From an uncultured Ruminococcus sp. (lineage in GTDB: Bacteria; Bacillota_A; Clostridia; Oscillospirales; Ruminococcaceae): a stretch of 12,608 bases of DNA. The translations under genes were made by a program, and so were the position numbers. The stretch covers positions 1 to 12,608 of the forward strand of contig CAMYYQ010000006.1 of NCBI GenBank assembly GCA_947303535.1, read 5' to 3'. The notes beneath the pieces were generated by a model. That model saw nothing but the letters and a program-made list of their open reading frames with translations. It searched no databases and was not told the DNA's origin. Of this stretch, positions 6,676 through 12,608 are shown piece after piece; position 1 is the first letter of the stretch, and every line of letters starts with the position of its first letter.

Positions 6676-7338
6676 ATGGAACTGAAATATATAACACAGG
6701 ATAATATAGACGAGTCTCACATCAATATCACCTCTGCGGAGATGTATGCCGAATTCAAGGAATACAATCAGCGTATGCTGGATATGCAGAAGAAACGCTG
6801 GAGATTTCTGCGTGATTTCTGGGGGCTATGGATAATGAATGACAAACTTCTTCCTATTGGTGTAATTACTGTTTTAATGCTGATGCAGAATGGTTCGCTG
6901 ATATACGCAGCATGCGGAATGTTCCTGCCATGTGTACTGCTTGCAGCCATATACCTGTTTCTAATGATATATTTTATAGGGATACGTAAGCTGTACAGCT
7001 TTAAGGCAGGACTTCTGATATCTGCCATACTTATACCTGTAAACATTACGTTTATATCTCTTGCAGCTGCAAATGCTGCTGTTATCTATTTTATGGAGAA
7101 AGAAGACAGCAGTATCAGGAACGAAAAGGGTTATCCCCATTTTGCACAGCTTGTAGGCTCATTCAAGAGCTTCGTCAAGGACGGCGAGGTCTACGGAGTA
7201 GGAGAGGGCGTTGTGTACGGAGCAGGACTACAGTCCGAAAGCGCAGAACAAGTGCCCGAGGATCCATTTGAAAAGTACAGGATAAGACCCGAGGACGATA
7301 TGGGTATGCTTGCGGATAATGATATAAATAAGGAGTAA
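6676..7338 (+). CDS. Unknown three-TM membrane protein, paralog 2
   Basis: This 220-residue protein is a diverged tandem paralog of its upstream neighbour. It has YITQ (5-8), NITS (17-20), EM (22-23), AE (25-26) and YN (30-31) at identical positions, a basic KKRWRFLR stretch (39-46), hydrophobic segments near 57-72, 76-103 and 110-139, and GYPHFAQLV (152-160) where the partner has GYPSFPRLL. It adds a 50-60-residue cytoplasmic-looking tail that is Gly/Val-rich, then acidic (about 170-220). Only 4 nt divide it from the previous stop. No good ribosome site is visible before the ATG, so it probably depends on reinitiation. The fabZ ribosome site AAGGAG lies in its last codons. The function is unknown. 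Confidence 0.87.
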   Translation: MELKYITQDNIDESHINITSAEMYAEFKEYNQRMLDMQKKRWRFLRDFWGLWIMNDKLLPIGVITVLMLMQNGSLIYAACGMFLPCVLLAAIYLFLMIYFIGIRKLYSFKAGLLISAILIPVNITFISLAAANAAVIYFMEKEDSSIRNEKGYPHFAQLVGSFKSFVKDGEVYGVGEGVVYGAGLQSESAEQVPEDPFEKYRIRPEDDMGMLADNDINKE

Positions 7339-7343
7339 ACAAA

Positions 7344-7787
7344 ATGGCTGATATACTTATGAATAAAGAACAGATAATGGAAATAATCCCTCACCGCGAT
7401 CCGTTCCTTCTCATAGATGAGATAGTTGAACTGGAAGTAGGCGTGAAGGTACACGCAAGAAAGTACATCAAGGAAGAGGATTTCTGGTTCAAGGGACATT
7501 TCCCGGGATATCCCGTTACCCCCGGTGTACTTATGATAGAGATGCTTGCTCAGGCAGGAGCCGTATGTATGCTCTCAAAGCCTGAATTCAAGGGCAAGGT
7601 AGGTCTTTTCGGAGGCATCGACAAGGCAAAGTTCCGCAGACAGGTAGTTCCGGGAGACGTACTTGACCTTGAGGTGGAGATGATACGCCAGCGCGGACCT
7701 GTGGGAACAGGCAAGGCACTTGCATCAGTAGGCGGCGAAAAGGCTGTATCATGCGAGATAACATTTATTGTTGCGGATAATAAATAA
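7344..7787 (+). CDS. fabZ: 3-hydroxyacyl-ACP dehydratase FabZ
   Basis: FabZ removes water from 3-hydroxyacyl-ACP to give trans-2-enoyl-ACP, the substrate of FabK. The 147-residue hot-dog-fold protein has the family start IMEIIPHRDPFLLID (11-25), the central helix motif GHFPGYPVTPGVLMIEMLAQ with catalytic His52 and Glu66, and FGGIDKAKFRRQVVPGD. The ATG at 7344 has AAGGAG (7330-7335) 8 nt upstream, inside the end of the preceding membrane-protein gene. It is followed by accC after 22 nt. No isomerase-type partner (FabA, FabM or FabN) is evident here, so unsaturated chains would need another gene or a bifunctional enzyme elsewhere. Confidence 0.97.
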   Translation: MADILMNKEQIMEIIPHRDPFLLIDEIVELEVGVKVHARKYIKEEDFWFKGHFPGYPVTPGVLMIEMLAQAGAVCMLSKPEFKGKVGLFGGIDKAKFRRQVVPGDVLDLEVEMIRQRGPVGTGKALASVGGEKAVSCEITFIVADNK

Positions 7788-7809
7788 GTGACACAGGAGA
7801 TAAGGATAA

Positions 7810-9162
7810 ATGTTCAGAAAAGTACTTATCGCCAACAGAGGCGAGATAGCTGTACGAATAATAAGAGCCTGCAGAGAGCTGAATATACGCTGTGTAGCAG
7901 TTTATTCCACTGCTGACCGCAATTCTCTCCATGCTCAGATAGCAGACGAGGCAGTATGTATAGGACCTGCTGCAACAAAGGACAGCTATCTTAATATGAA
8001 CGCTATCGTACAGGCGGCATTGAATACGGGTGCGGACGCTATCCACCCGGGCTTCGGATTCCTTTCGGAGAATGCAGAGTTTGCAAAGCTCTGTGAAGCA
8101 AACGGAATAGTTTTCATCGGTCCGTCATATAAGTCTATAGAAATGCTTGGCGACAAGGCAGCTGCAAAGGAGACTATGGCAGCAGCAGGAGTGCCTGTTA
8201 TCCCAGGTTCCAAGGGAGCTGTAAAGTCTCTTGAGGAAGCCCGTGAGATAGCTGACAAGGCAGGCTACCCTGTACTTGTAAAGGCTTCGGCAGGCGGCGG
8301 CGGACGCGGTATACGCCGTGTTGACAGTGCAGATGAGCTTGAAGCTCAGATGACAGCCGCACAGCAGGAGGCTAAGAACTTCTTTGGCGATGACGCGGTA
8401 TATATCGAGAAATTCCTTATAAATCCACATCACGTTGAGATACAGATAATCGCCGACAAGCACGGTAATTATATCCACCTCTGCGAGCGCGACTGCTCGA
8501 TGCAGCGCCGCAACCAGAAGATGATAGAGGAGTGCCCCAGCCCTATAGTTGACGCAGAGCTCCGCGCAAAAATGGGCGCAGCCGCAGTTACTGCGGCTAA
8601 GGAGTGCGGCTACTATAACGCAGGTACTATCGAGTTCCTCGTTGACGAGAACCACGATTTCTACTTTATGGAAATGAATACCCGTATACAGGTGGAACAC
8701 CCTATAACCGAGGAAGTTACGGGATTTGATATAGTAAAGGCACAGATAGAGATAGCAGACGGCAAGCCTCTTGAGGTAAAGCAGGAGGATATAGTAATGC
8801 GCGGTCACGCTATTGAGTGCAGAATAAACGCAGAAGATCCTTCTCACGGCTTCAGACCGTCCCCCGGTACTATCACGGCGCTCTATATGCCGGGCGGTCC
8901 CGGAATAAGAATAGACGGAGCCGTATATCAGGGCTATACCATAACACCTTTCTACGACTCTATGATAAGCAAGCTCATTGCTCACGGCTCTGACCGCGAG
9001 GACGCTATCAACAAGATGAGGTGGGCACTTTCCGAGTTTATCGTGGAGGGCGTTGATACAAATATAGATTTTCAGCTTGAAATGATCAGAAATGCTGATT
9101 TCAAGGCAGGCAGATATGATATCGGCTTCCTTGGAAGATATATGGAAGAAAAGAAGAACTAA
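7810..9162 (+). CDS. accC: Biotin carboxylase AccC
   Basis: AccC uses ATP and bicarbonate to carboxylate biotin on AccB. The 450-residue product has the biotin-carboxylase N-domain (KVLIANRGEIAVRIIRA, 4-20; HPGFGFLSEN, 79-88), an ATP-grasp domain with Lys159 and the glycine-rich loop AGGGGRGIR (161-169), metal ligands Glu276 and Glu288 in EFLVDE and FMEMNTRIQVEHPITEE, catalytic Arg292, and Arg338 in ECRINAEDP. The length is typical of stand-alone AccC. AGGAG upstream (about 7795-7799) and a closer AAGGA before the ATG can serve as ribosome sites. It lies in order accC-accD-accA with the rest of the carboxylase. Confidence 0.98.
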   Translation: MFRKVLIANRGEIAVRIIRACRELNIRCVAVYSTADRNSLHAQIADEAVCIGPAATKDSYLNMNAIVQAALNTGADAIHPGFGFLSENAEFAKLCEANGIVFIGPSYKSIEMLGDKAAAKETMAAAGVPVIPGSKGAVKSLEEAREIADKAGYPVLVKASAGGGGRGIRRVDSADELEAQMTAAQQEAKNFFGDDAVYIEKFLINPHHVEIQIIADKHGNYIHLCERDCSMQRRNQKMIEECPSPIVDAELRAKMGAAAVTAAKECGYYNAGTIEFLVDENHDFYFMEMNTRIQVEHPITEEVTGFDIVKAQIEIADGKPLEVKQEDIVMRGHAIECRINAEDPSHGFRPSPGTITALYMPGGPGIRIDGAVYQGYTITPFYDSMISKLIAHGSDREDAINKMRWALSEFIVEGVDTNIDFQLEMIRNADFKAGRYDIGFLGRYMEEKKN

Positions 9163-9183
9163 AAGTGAATGGGGAGAAAATAA

Positions 9184-10029
9184 TTGTTTGAAGATTTTTT
9201 TAATGTTGTAAAGAAACGCTTCAATGACGGTGAGGAAGAATACAAACCGCCTATGTTCAAATGCCCGCGCTGTCAGGATACGAGTCCTCTGTCGAAGTAC
9301 GAGGAGCTTCACAGAGTATGCCCTAAGTGTAATTATCACGGAAGGCTTTCGTCTAACGAGCGTATCGCTATAACAGTGGATAAGGGCAGCTTCAAGGAAC
9401 TTAACGGCGGAATGAAGAGTGCAAATCCGCTGGATTTCCCTGATTATACTGAAAAGCAGGCAGAGCTTCGCGCGACTACAGGTCTCAGCGAGGCAGTTAT
9501 CACAGGTACGGCAACTATTAAGGGCTCACCTGTAGTTATCGGCGTAATGGACTCACGCTTTATGATGGGTTCTATGGGCAGCGTCGTAGGCGAAAAGATA
9601 ACACGCGCCTTTGAGTATGCAACAGAGAATAAGCTCCCTGTTGTAATGTTCACAGCTTCGGGCGGAGCACGTATGCAGGAGGGTATCGTTTCTCTCATGC
9701 AGATGGCTAAGACATCAGGAGCTGTAAAGCTCCACAGCGAAGCAGGCGGACTCTATATAGCAGTAATGACCGACCCGACAACAGGCGGTGTTACAGCCAG
9801 CTTTGCGTCACTTGGCGATATAATCATCGCAGAGCCGAAGGTACTTATCGGATTTGCAGGCAGAAGAGTTATCGAGGGAACTATCAAGCAGAAGCTGCCC
9901 GATGACTTCCAGCTTGCCGAGTTCATGTACAGCAAGGGCTTTGTAGATATGATAGTTGAGCGCAGAAAGATGAGGAGCGTACTCTCACATCTTCTGAAGC
10001 TCCACGGATTTTACCCTAAGGAGGCGTGA
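9184..10029 (+). CDS. accD: Acetyl-CoA carboxyltransferase beta subunit AccD
   Basis: AccD with AccA transfers the carboxyl group from biotin to acetyl-CoA, making malonyl-CoA. The 281-residue product has an N-terminal zinc ribbon with Cys27, Cys30, Cys46 and Cys49 (CPRC then CPKC, 15 residues between the pairs). The crotonase-like carboxyltransferase domain includes [24 protein letters not shown] and [11 protein letters not shown]. The start is a TTG at 9184, supported by GGGGAG (9171-9176) 7 nt upstream. The nearby ATG at 9169 hits a stop after four codons, and MFEDFF is the family-like beginning. It ends 2 nt before the accA ATG, and the accA ribosome site lies within its last codons. Confidence 0.97.
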   Translation: MFEDFFNVVKKRFNDGEEEYKPPMFKCPRCQDTSPLSKYEELHRVCPKCNYHGRLSSNERIAITVDKGSFKELNGGMKSANPLDFPDYTEKQAELRATTGLSEAVITGTATIKGSPVVIGVMDSRFMMGSMGSVVGEKITRAFEYATENKLPVVMFTASGGARMQEGIVSLMQMAKTSGAVKLHSEAGGLYIAVMTDPTTGGVTASFASLGDIIIAEPKVLIGFAGRRVIEGTIKQKLPDDFQLAEFMYSKGFVDMIVERRKMRSVLSHLLKLHGFYPKEA

Positions 10030-10031
10030 GC

Positions 10032-10838
10032 ATGGAAGAAAAGAGAACAGCGTGGGAACGCCTTCAGCTCATTCACACCAAGGGCAGACCTACGATAAAG
10101 GATTATATACCACAGGTATTCACAGACTGGTACGAAATGCACGGCGACCGTCTTTTCGGAGATGACAGAGCTATCATCGGCGGACTTGCAAGACTTGACG
10201 GCGAGCCTGTTACCATAATCGCAGAGGTAAAGGGCAGGGATCTCAACGAGAATAAAGCCTGCAACTTTGCAATGCCGCACCCCGAGGGCTACAGAAAGGC
10301 TCTCAGGATAGCCCGTCAGGCAGAAAAGTTCCACAGACCTGTTATATGCTTCATTGATACTCCCGGTGCATTCTGCGGAGTTGCTGCTGAGGAGCGCGGA
10401 CAGGGCGAGGCTATCGCAAAGAATATCGCAGAGTTTATGACTCTCCGCACACCTATAATATCAATAGTACTCGGCGAAGGCGGAAGCGGCGGCGCACTTG
10501 CTCTCGGCGTATGCGACGAGCTTGCAATGCTTGAGAACGCAGAATACTCCGTATTATCGCCCCGCGGCTTTGCAAGCATACTCTGGAAGGACGCTTCACG
10601 CGAGCAGGAAGCAAGCGAGATAATGAAGATAACCGCAGAGGATATGGTGCGTTTAGGCGTTGCCGAAGCCATAATCGAAGAGCCTCTCGGAGGCGCACAT
10701 AACGATTTAGACAAAATTTCAGAAAATATACACGAATATTTGTCACAGAAAATCCCTGAAAAATGTAAAAAAGATATTGACGTTTTGCTTAAAGAACGCT
10801 ATACTAAATTTAGAAAAATCGGAGCGTTCATTGAATGA
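10032..10838 (+). CDS. accA: Acetyl-CoA carboxyltransferase alpha subunit AccA
   Basis: AccA is the partner of AccD in the carboxyltransferase half of acetyl-CoA carboxylase. The 268-residue product shows the alpha-subunit core: DRLFGDDRAIIGG, HPEGYRKALR, FIDTPGAFCG, GEGGSGGALALG and SVLSPRGFASILWKD. It is shorter than the roughly 320-residue enterobacterial protein at the N-terminus. I chose the ATG at 10032, because AAGGAGG (10018-10024) is 7 nt upstream. The in-frame GTG at 10026 would be only 1 nt from it. The last 45 or so codons change composition: all eight lysines are AAA, while nine of ten earlier ones are AAG. This tail also contains a promoter that probably serves acpP. Confidence 0.97.
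   Translation: MEEKRTAWERLQLIHTKGRPTIKDYIPQVFTDWYEMHGDRLFGDDRAIIGGLARLDGEPVTIIAEVKGRDLNENKACNFAMPHPEGYRKALRIARQAEKFHRPVICFIDTPGAFCGVAAEERGQGEAIAKNIAEFMTLRTPIISIVLGEGGSGGALALGVCDELAMLENAEYSVLSPRGFASILWKDASREQEASEIMKITAEDMVRLGVAEAIIEEPLGGAHNDLDKISENIHEYLSQKIPEKCKKDIDVLLKERYTKFRKIGAFIE
10777..10805 (+). promoter_or_regulatory. Internal promoter for acpP within accA
   Basis: The -35 TTGACG (10777-10782) and -10 TATACT (10800-10805) each match consensus at five of six positions with a 17-bp spacer. The predicted start near 10812 gives acpP a leader of about 70 nt. The promoter lies in the AT-rich 3' end of accA and would allow ACP, needed in large amounts, to be made independently of the long operon. 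Confidence 0.6.
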
Positions 10839-10847
10839 ACCGATTTT
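10815..10847 (+). other. Hairpin at accA stop / acpP leader 5' end
   Basis: AAAATCGG (10815-10822) pairs with CCGATTTT (10840-10847). Inside it TTCAT (10827-10831) pairs with ATGAA (10835-10839), with AGCG bulged. It spans the accA stop codon and lacks a separate T-tract, so it is a poor terminator. It begins within a few bases of the predicted acpP transcription start, where it could protect the mRNA 5' end. It may also punctuate the accA 3' end. Confidence 0.5.
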
Positions 10848-10880
10848 GATGAAAAATAAAGAAAAATGGAGGACCTTGTA

Positions 10881-11117
10881 ATGATTTTTGAAAAACTCAA
10901 AGATATTATTGCAGAACAGCTCAGCGTAGAGGCAGATGAGGTTAGCCTTGATTCAAATATCCAGGACGATCTCGGTGCAGATTCACTCGACGTTGTAGAT
11001 CTTATCACAACTATCGAGGACGAATTTGATATCTCTATCCCTGATGAGGCTGTAGAAGAGATCAAGACTGTAGGAGATATCGTTAACTACATTGAAAAGA
11101 ATACAGACGCTGAGTAA
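10881..11117 (+). CDS. acpP: Acyl carrier protein AcpP
   Basis: AcpP carries growing acyl chains on a 4'-phosphopantetheine arm through all FASII enzymes encoded here. The 78-residue acidic protein has the family start [14 protein letters not shown], the attachment motif DDLGADSLD with Ser35 carrying the arm, the helix II acidic stretch ([13 protein letters not shown]), and the closing [13 protein letters not shown] chose the ATG at 10881, as GGAGG (10868-10872) is 8 nt upstream. An in-frame ATG at 10866 overlaps that ribosome site and would add five unusual residues. It ends with two adjacent stops (TAA TAA) before a strong terminator. In many Clostridia acpP lies near fabH or fabK; here it closes the cluster. 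No holo-ACP synthase gene is in the window. Confidence 0.97.
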   Translation: MIFEKLKDIIAEQLSVEADEVSLDSNIQDDLGADSLDVVDLITTIEDEFDISIPDEAVEEIKTVGDIVNYIEKNTDAE

Positions 11118-11130
11118 TAAGCGTATAATC

Positions 11131-11159
11131 CCCCCGACCCCGAGTCGGGGGATTTTTTT
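11131..11159 (+). terminator. Intrinsic terminator after acpP
   Basis: The stem CCCCCGAC (11131-11138) pairs perfectly with GTCGGGGG (11144-11151) around a 5-nt loop. After one A it is followed by seven T (11153-11159). It lies 13 nt past the acpP stop and is the only convincing Rho-independent terminator in the window, marking the end of the FASII transcription unit. Confidence 0.93.
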
Positions 11160-11251
11160 GCCGTTGCAGCATATTAAAAAGTGTGATAATATAAAAGAAG
11201 AAAAAATTTTTTTATTTTTGCAGCACTTTCATTTTTCACTGCGAATGTTGT

Positions 11252-11280
11252 TTATGAAAGGTCGATCTTCAATATATAAT
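11252..11280 (+). promoter_or_regulatory. Candidate promoter of the sigma-factor unit
   Basis: A perfect -10 TATAAT lies at 11275-11280 with a weak -35 (TTATGA, 11252-11257) 17 bp upstream. This leaves a leader of only about 14 nt before the sigma-factor ATG. Upstream, between the terminator and this point, the DNA is AT-rich (A6T7 near 11204-11216) with TTGCAGCA occurring twice (11164-11171 and 11218-11225). The poor -35 could mean an activated or alternative-sigma promoter. Confidence 0.4.
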
Positions 11281-11300
11281 ACAGACAGGGAGGGATGAAC

Positions 11301-11867
11301 ATGACAGGGAACGAGCTGAAGGAGCTTCTCGGTACTTCCCCTGCTGAATGTCACAGACAGCTGATGAAAGAGTACGGCAGATATGTTTATGCCATAGTAT
11401 TCAACAAGCTCAGGAGCTGCGGCACCAGGGAAGATATAGAGGAGTGCTTCTGTGATGTGTTCACGGATATATTCATAAAGTTCGAGTACGATGAGAAATA
11501 CGTAAACGATATCAAGGGATACATCGGAACTGTGGCAAAACGAACCGCCATAGACCGTTTCAGAAGACTTTCCGCCGCAAACAGCCATAGCGTATATACA
11601 GATGAAGAGGATATGGCAGAGCTTGTTTCTGATTTCAGCGTGGACGACCGCGTTGACAGTTCGGAACTCCGCAGGATCCTTCTTCAGAAGATAAAGGAAC
11701 TCGGCGAACCTGACACGACGATACTGATACAGAAATTCTATTATAACCGCAAATCATCGGAGATAGCAAAGGCTGTATCAATGACGGCATCGTCCGTCCG
11801 CTCACGATGTACGAGAGCAATGGAAAAGCTTCGCGTCAAGCTTGCCGAAGTCGGTATCACAAAGTAA
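11301..11867 (+). CDS. ECF-type sigma-70 family RNA polymerase sigma factor
   Basis: This 188-residue protein has the two-domain plan of extracytoplasmic-function sigma factors. The region 2-like segment is YGRYVYAIVFNKL through EDIEECFCDVFTDIFIKF (about 25-61), continuing to IGTVAKRTAIDRFRR (75-89), which matches the -10-binding helix. An acidic linker follows (about 100-120). Region 4 is a helix-turn-helix, IAKAVSMTASSVRSRCTRAMEKLR (155-178). The ATG at 11301 has GGGAGGG (11288-11294) 6 nt upstream. The in-frame ATG at 11295 directly abuts that site. It is the first gene after the acpP terminator, so it is a new unit. A membrane protein starts 13 nt after its stop, the usual anti-sigma arrangement. 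The regulon is unknown. Confidence 0.9.
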   Translation: MTGNELKELLGTSPAECHRQLMKEYGRYVYAIVFNKLRSCGTREDIEECFCDVFTDIFIKFEYDEKYVNDIKGYIGTVAKRTAIDRFRRLSAANSHSVYTDEEDMAELVSDFSVDDRVDSSELRRILLQKIKELGEPDTTILIQKFYYNRKSSEIAKAVSMTASSVRSRCTRAMEKLRVKLAEVGITK

Positions 11868-11880
11868 AGGAGGAGCAGCT

Positions 11881-12608
11881 GTGAAAAAGATAGATCTGTT
11901 TGATACATTTGAAAATGCAGAGGACGAGCTTATGGAAGATTTTACGGATATGAGCCCAAAGATCGACGATGAGCAGTTTGAAAAGCTGCTCGCAGTGAGC
12001 GAAAGGAACTACAAAATGAAAAAGAGAGAAATTGAAAGAACAAGGAAAGATAACAATATAAATTACGATGAGGAGTCAGTCAGCGGAGTTGACCGCGTAA
12101 AGAGACCCGTTTGGTTAACGCCTCTCCTTACAGCAGCTTCACTGGTGATAGTTTCGGGAGCAGTCATCGGCAGTGTTTTACTTCTGAACAGAAACGGCAG
12201 AAGCGTGGGCGGCAAAAACGATTTTCTGAACGCTACGACCTCAACAGTTGAAAGCACCACCATTACCACAACAGTTACAGCTACAGGCACAGATACTGCC
12301 ACAAAAGCAAGCGGAACAACAGTCACAACTACTGAGACAGAGACAGCAGTAACTGAAGCAAGCACTATAGCACCGAATGAAGCTTATCAGACAGGGGAGA
12401 ACCCCATTGACCACGACCTGAGCAGATATGCTTTTGAGATCTACAGAAAATCGGAAGATATCAACGCAGCATTGGACGGTATAGGCGTTCAGTGCGGTAC
12501 AGATTATATAATGTTCAATATTGATCCCGAAGTAGGCTATTTATGCTACGATTGGGAAAAGAAAAACGGAGAATGGGCACAGGATCGTGTATTCTATCTG
12601 CCTGTTAC
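11881..12608 (+). CDS. Single-pass membrane protein with Thr-rich stalk, probable anti-sigma/sensor (3' partial)
   Basis: The frame runs from a GTG at 11881 to the window edge without a stop (at least 242 residues). AAAGGAGG (11866-11873) lies 7 nt upstream, immediately after the sigma-factor stop. The N-terminal 75 residues are soluble, first acidic (MKKIDLFDTFENAEDELMED) and then basic (KMKKREIERTRK, 46-57), and suit a cytoplasmic sigma-binding segment. One membrane helix follows (about 77-102). Then comes a stalk with 22 Thr in 45 residues (119-163) and an outer domain beginning near 170 that I do not recognise (HDLSRYAFEIYRK, 178-190). There is no zinc-binding anti-sigma (HxxxCxxC) motif. 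Position and topology suggest an anti-sigma factor that senses something outside the membrane. This is inference. Confidence 0.85.
   Translation, partial: MKKIDLFDTFENAEDELMEDFTDMSPKIDDEQFEKLLAVSERNYKMKKREIERTRKDNNINYDEESVSGVDRVKRPVWLTPLLTAASLVIVSGAVIGSVLLLNRNGRSVGGKNDFLNATTSTVESTTITTTVTATGTDTATKASGTTVTTTETETAVTEASTIAPNEAYQTGENPIDHDLSRYAFEIYRKSEDINAALDGIGVQCGTDYIMFNIDPEVGYLCYDWEKKNGEWAQDRVFYLPV

Noticed and set aside
8125..9339. Long (404-codon) open frame on the minus strand opposite accC and accD
   Set aside because: It lies wholly opposite well-supported accC/accD coding sequence. Its product is low-complexity in Leu/Tyr/Cys with no recognisable motif, it has no ribosome site, and it is a by-product of the strong codon bias on the plus strand.
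10026..10031. GTG start for accA
   Set aside because: Only 1 nt lies between AAGGAGG and this GTG. The ATG at 10032 has ideal 7-nt spacing.
10866..10880. Upstream ATG start for acpP
   Set aside because: It would overlap the GGAGG ribosome site and add residues absent from the family. The ATG at 10881 fits.
11204..11216. A6T7 tract as a leftward terminator
   Set aside because: There is no GC-rich stem next to it and no minus-strand gene upstream that would need one.
1..12608. CRISPR arrays, tRNA/rRNA genes, transposase genes, prophage or toxin-antitoxin genes
   Set aside because: No regularly spaced repeats, no tRNA-like or rRNA-like stretches and no such protein motifs were seen on reading both strands. 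Only the palindromic repeat at 2226-2299 looks mobile-element derived.

Overview
The window holds a type II fatty-acid synthesis (FASII) locus from a low-to-mid GC Gram-positive bacterium. It is most likely a Ruminococcus-like member of the Clostridia (Oscillospiraceae/Ruminococcaceae). This rests on the gene set (FabK as enoyl reductase, a four-gene acetyl-CoA carboxylase, Clostridia-like gene order), strong AGGAGG-type ribosome sites, frequent AGA/ATA codons, and the kind of intergenic palindromic repeat and Thr-rich sigma-linked membrane protein seen in that group. The species assignment is inference.

Layout. fabD lies on the minus strand at the left edge (17-925). It is divided from the rightward genes by a divergent regulatory region (926-1212) with nested inverted repeats and back-to-back candidate promoters. 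On the plus strand follow fabH, an intergenic palindromic repeat (2203-2299), fabK, and a small DUF4177-like gene overlapping fabK by 4 nt. A strong promoter at 3477-3505 then begins a tight run: fabG, fabF, accB, two paralogous small membrane proteins of unknown function (6096-7338), fabZ, accC, accD and accA. acpP (10881-11117) comes next with its own internal promoter in the 3' end of accA, and a good intrinsic terminator (11131-11159) closes the block. After the terminator a separate unit begins: an ECF-type sigma factor (11301-11867) and a GTG-started single-pass membrane protein with a Thr-rich stalk. That protein is probably the cognate anti-sigma factor or sensor, and it runs off the right edge.

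How the genes work together. AccB/C/D/A make malonyl-CoA and FabD moves malonyl to the acyl carrier protein AcpP. FabH condenses acetyl-CoA with malonyl-ACP, FabG reduces, FabZ dehydrates, FabK (FMN enzyme) reduces the enoyl, and FabF elongates. The window therefore encodes a full saturated-chain elongation cycle. No plsX, fapR or other recognisable regulator gene, holo-ACP synthase or biotin ligase is present.

The least ordinary parts are the paralogous membrane-protein pair embedded in the FASII operon, the displacement of fabD with a DUF4177-like gene in its usual place, the nested repeats in the fabD/fabH divergent region, the internal acpP promoter with a start-of-transcript hairpin, and the sigma factor/membrane-protein pair at the right.
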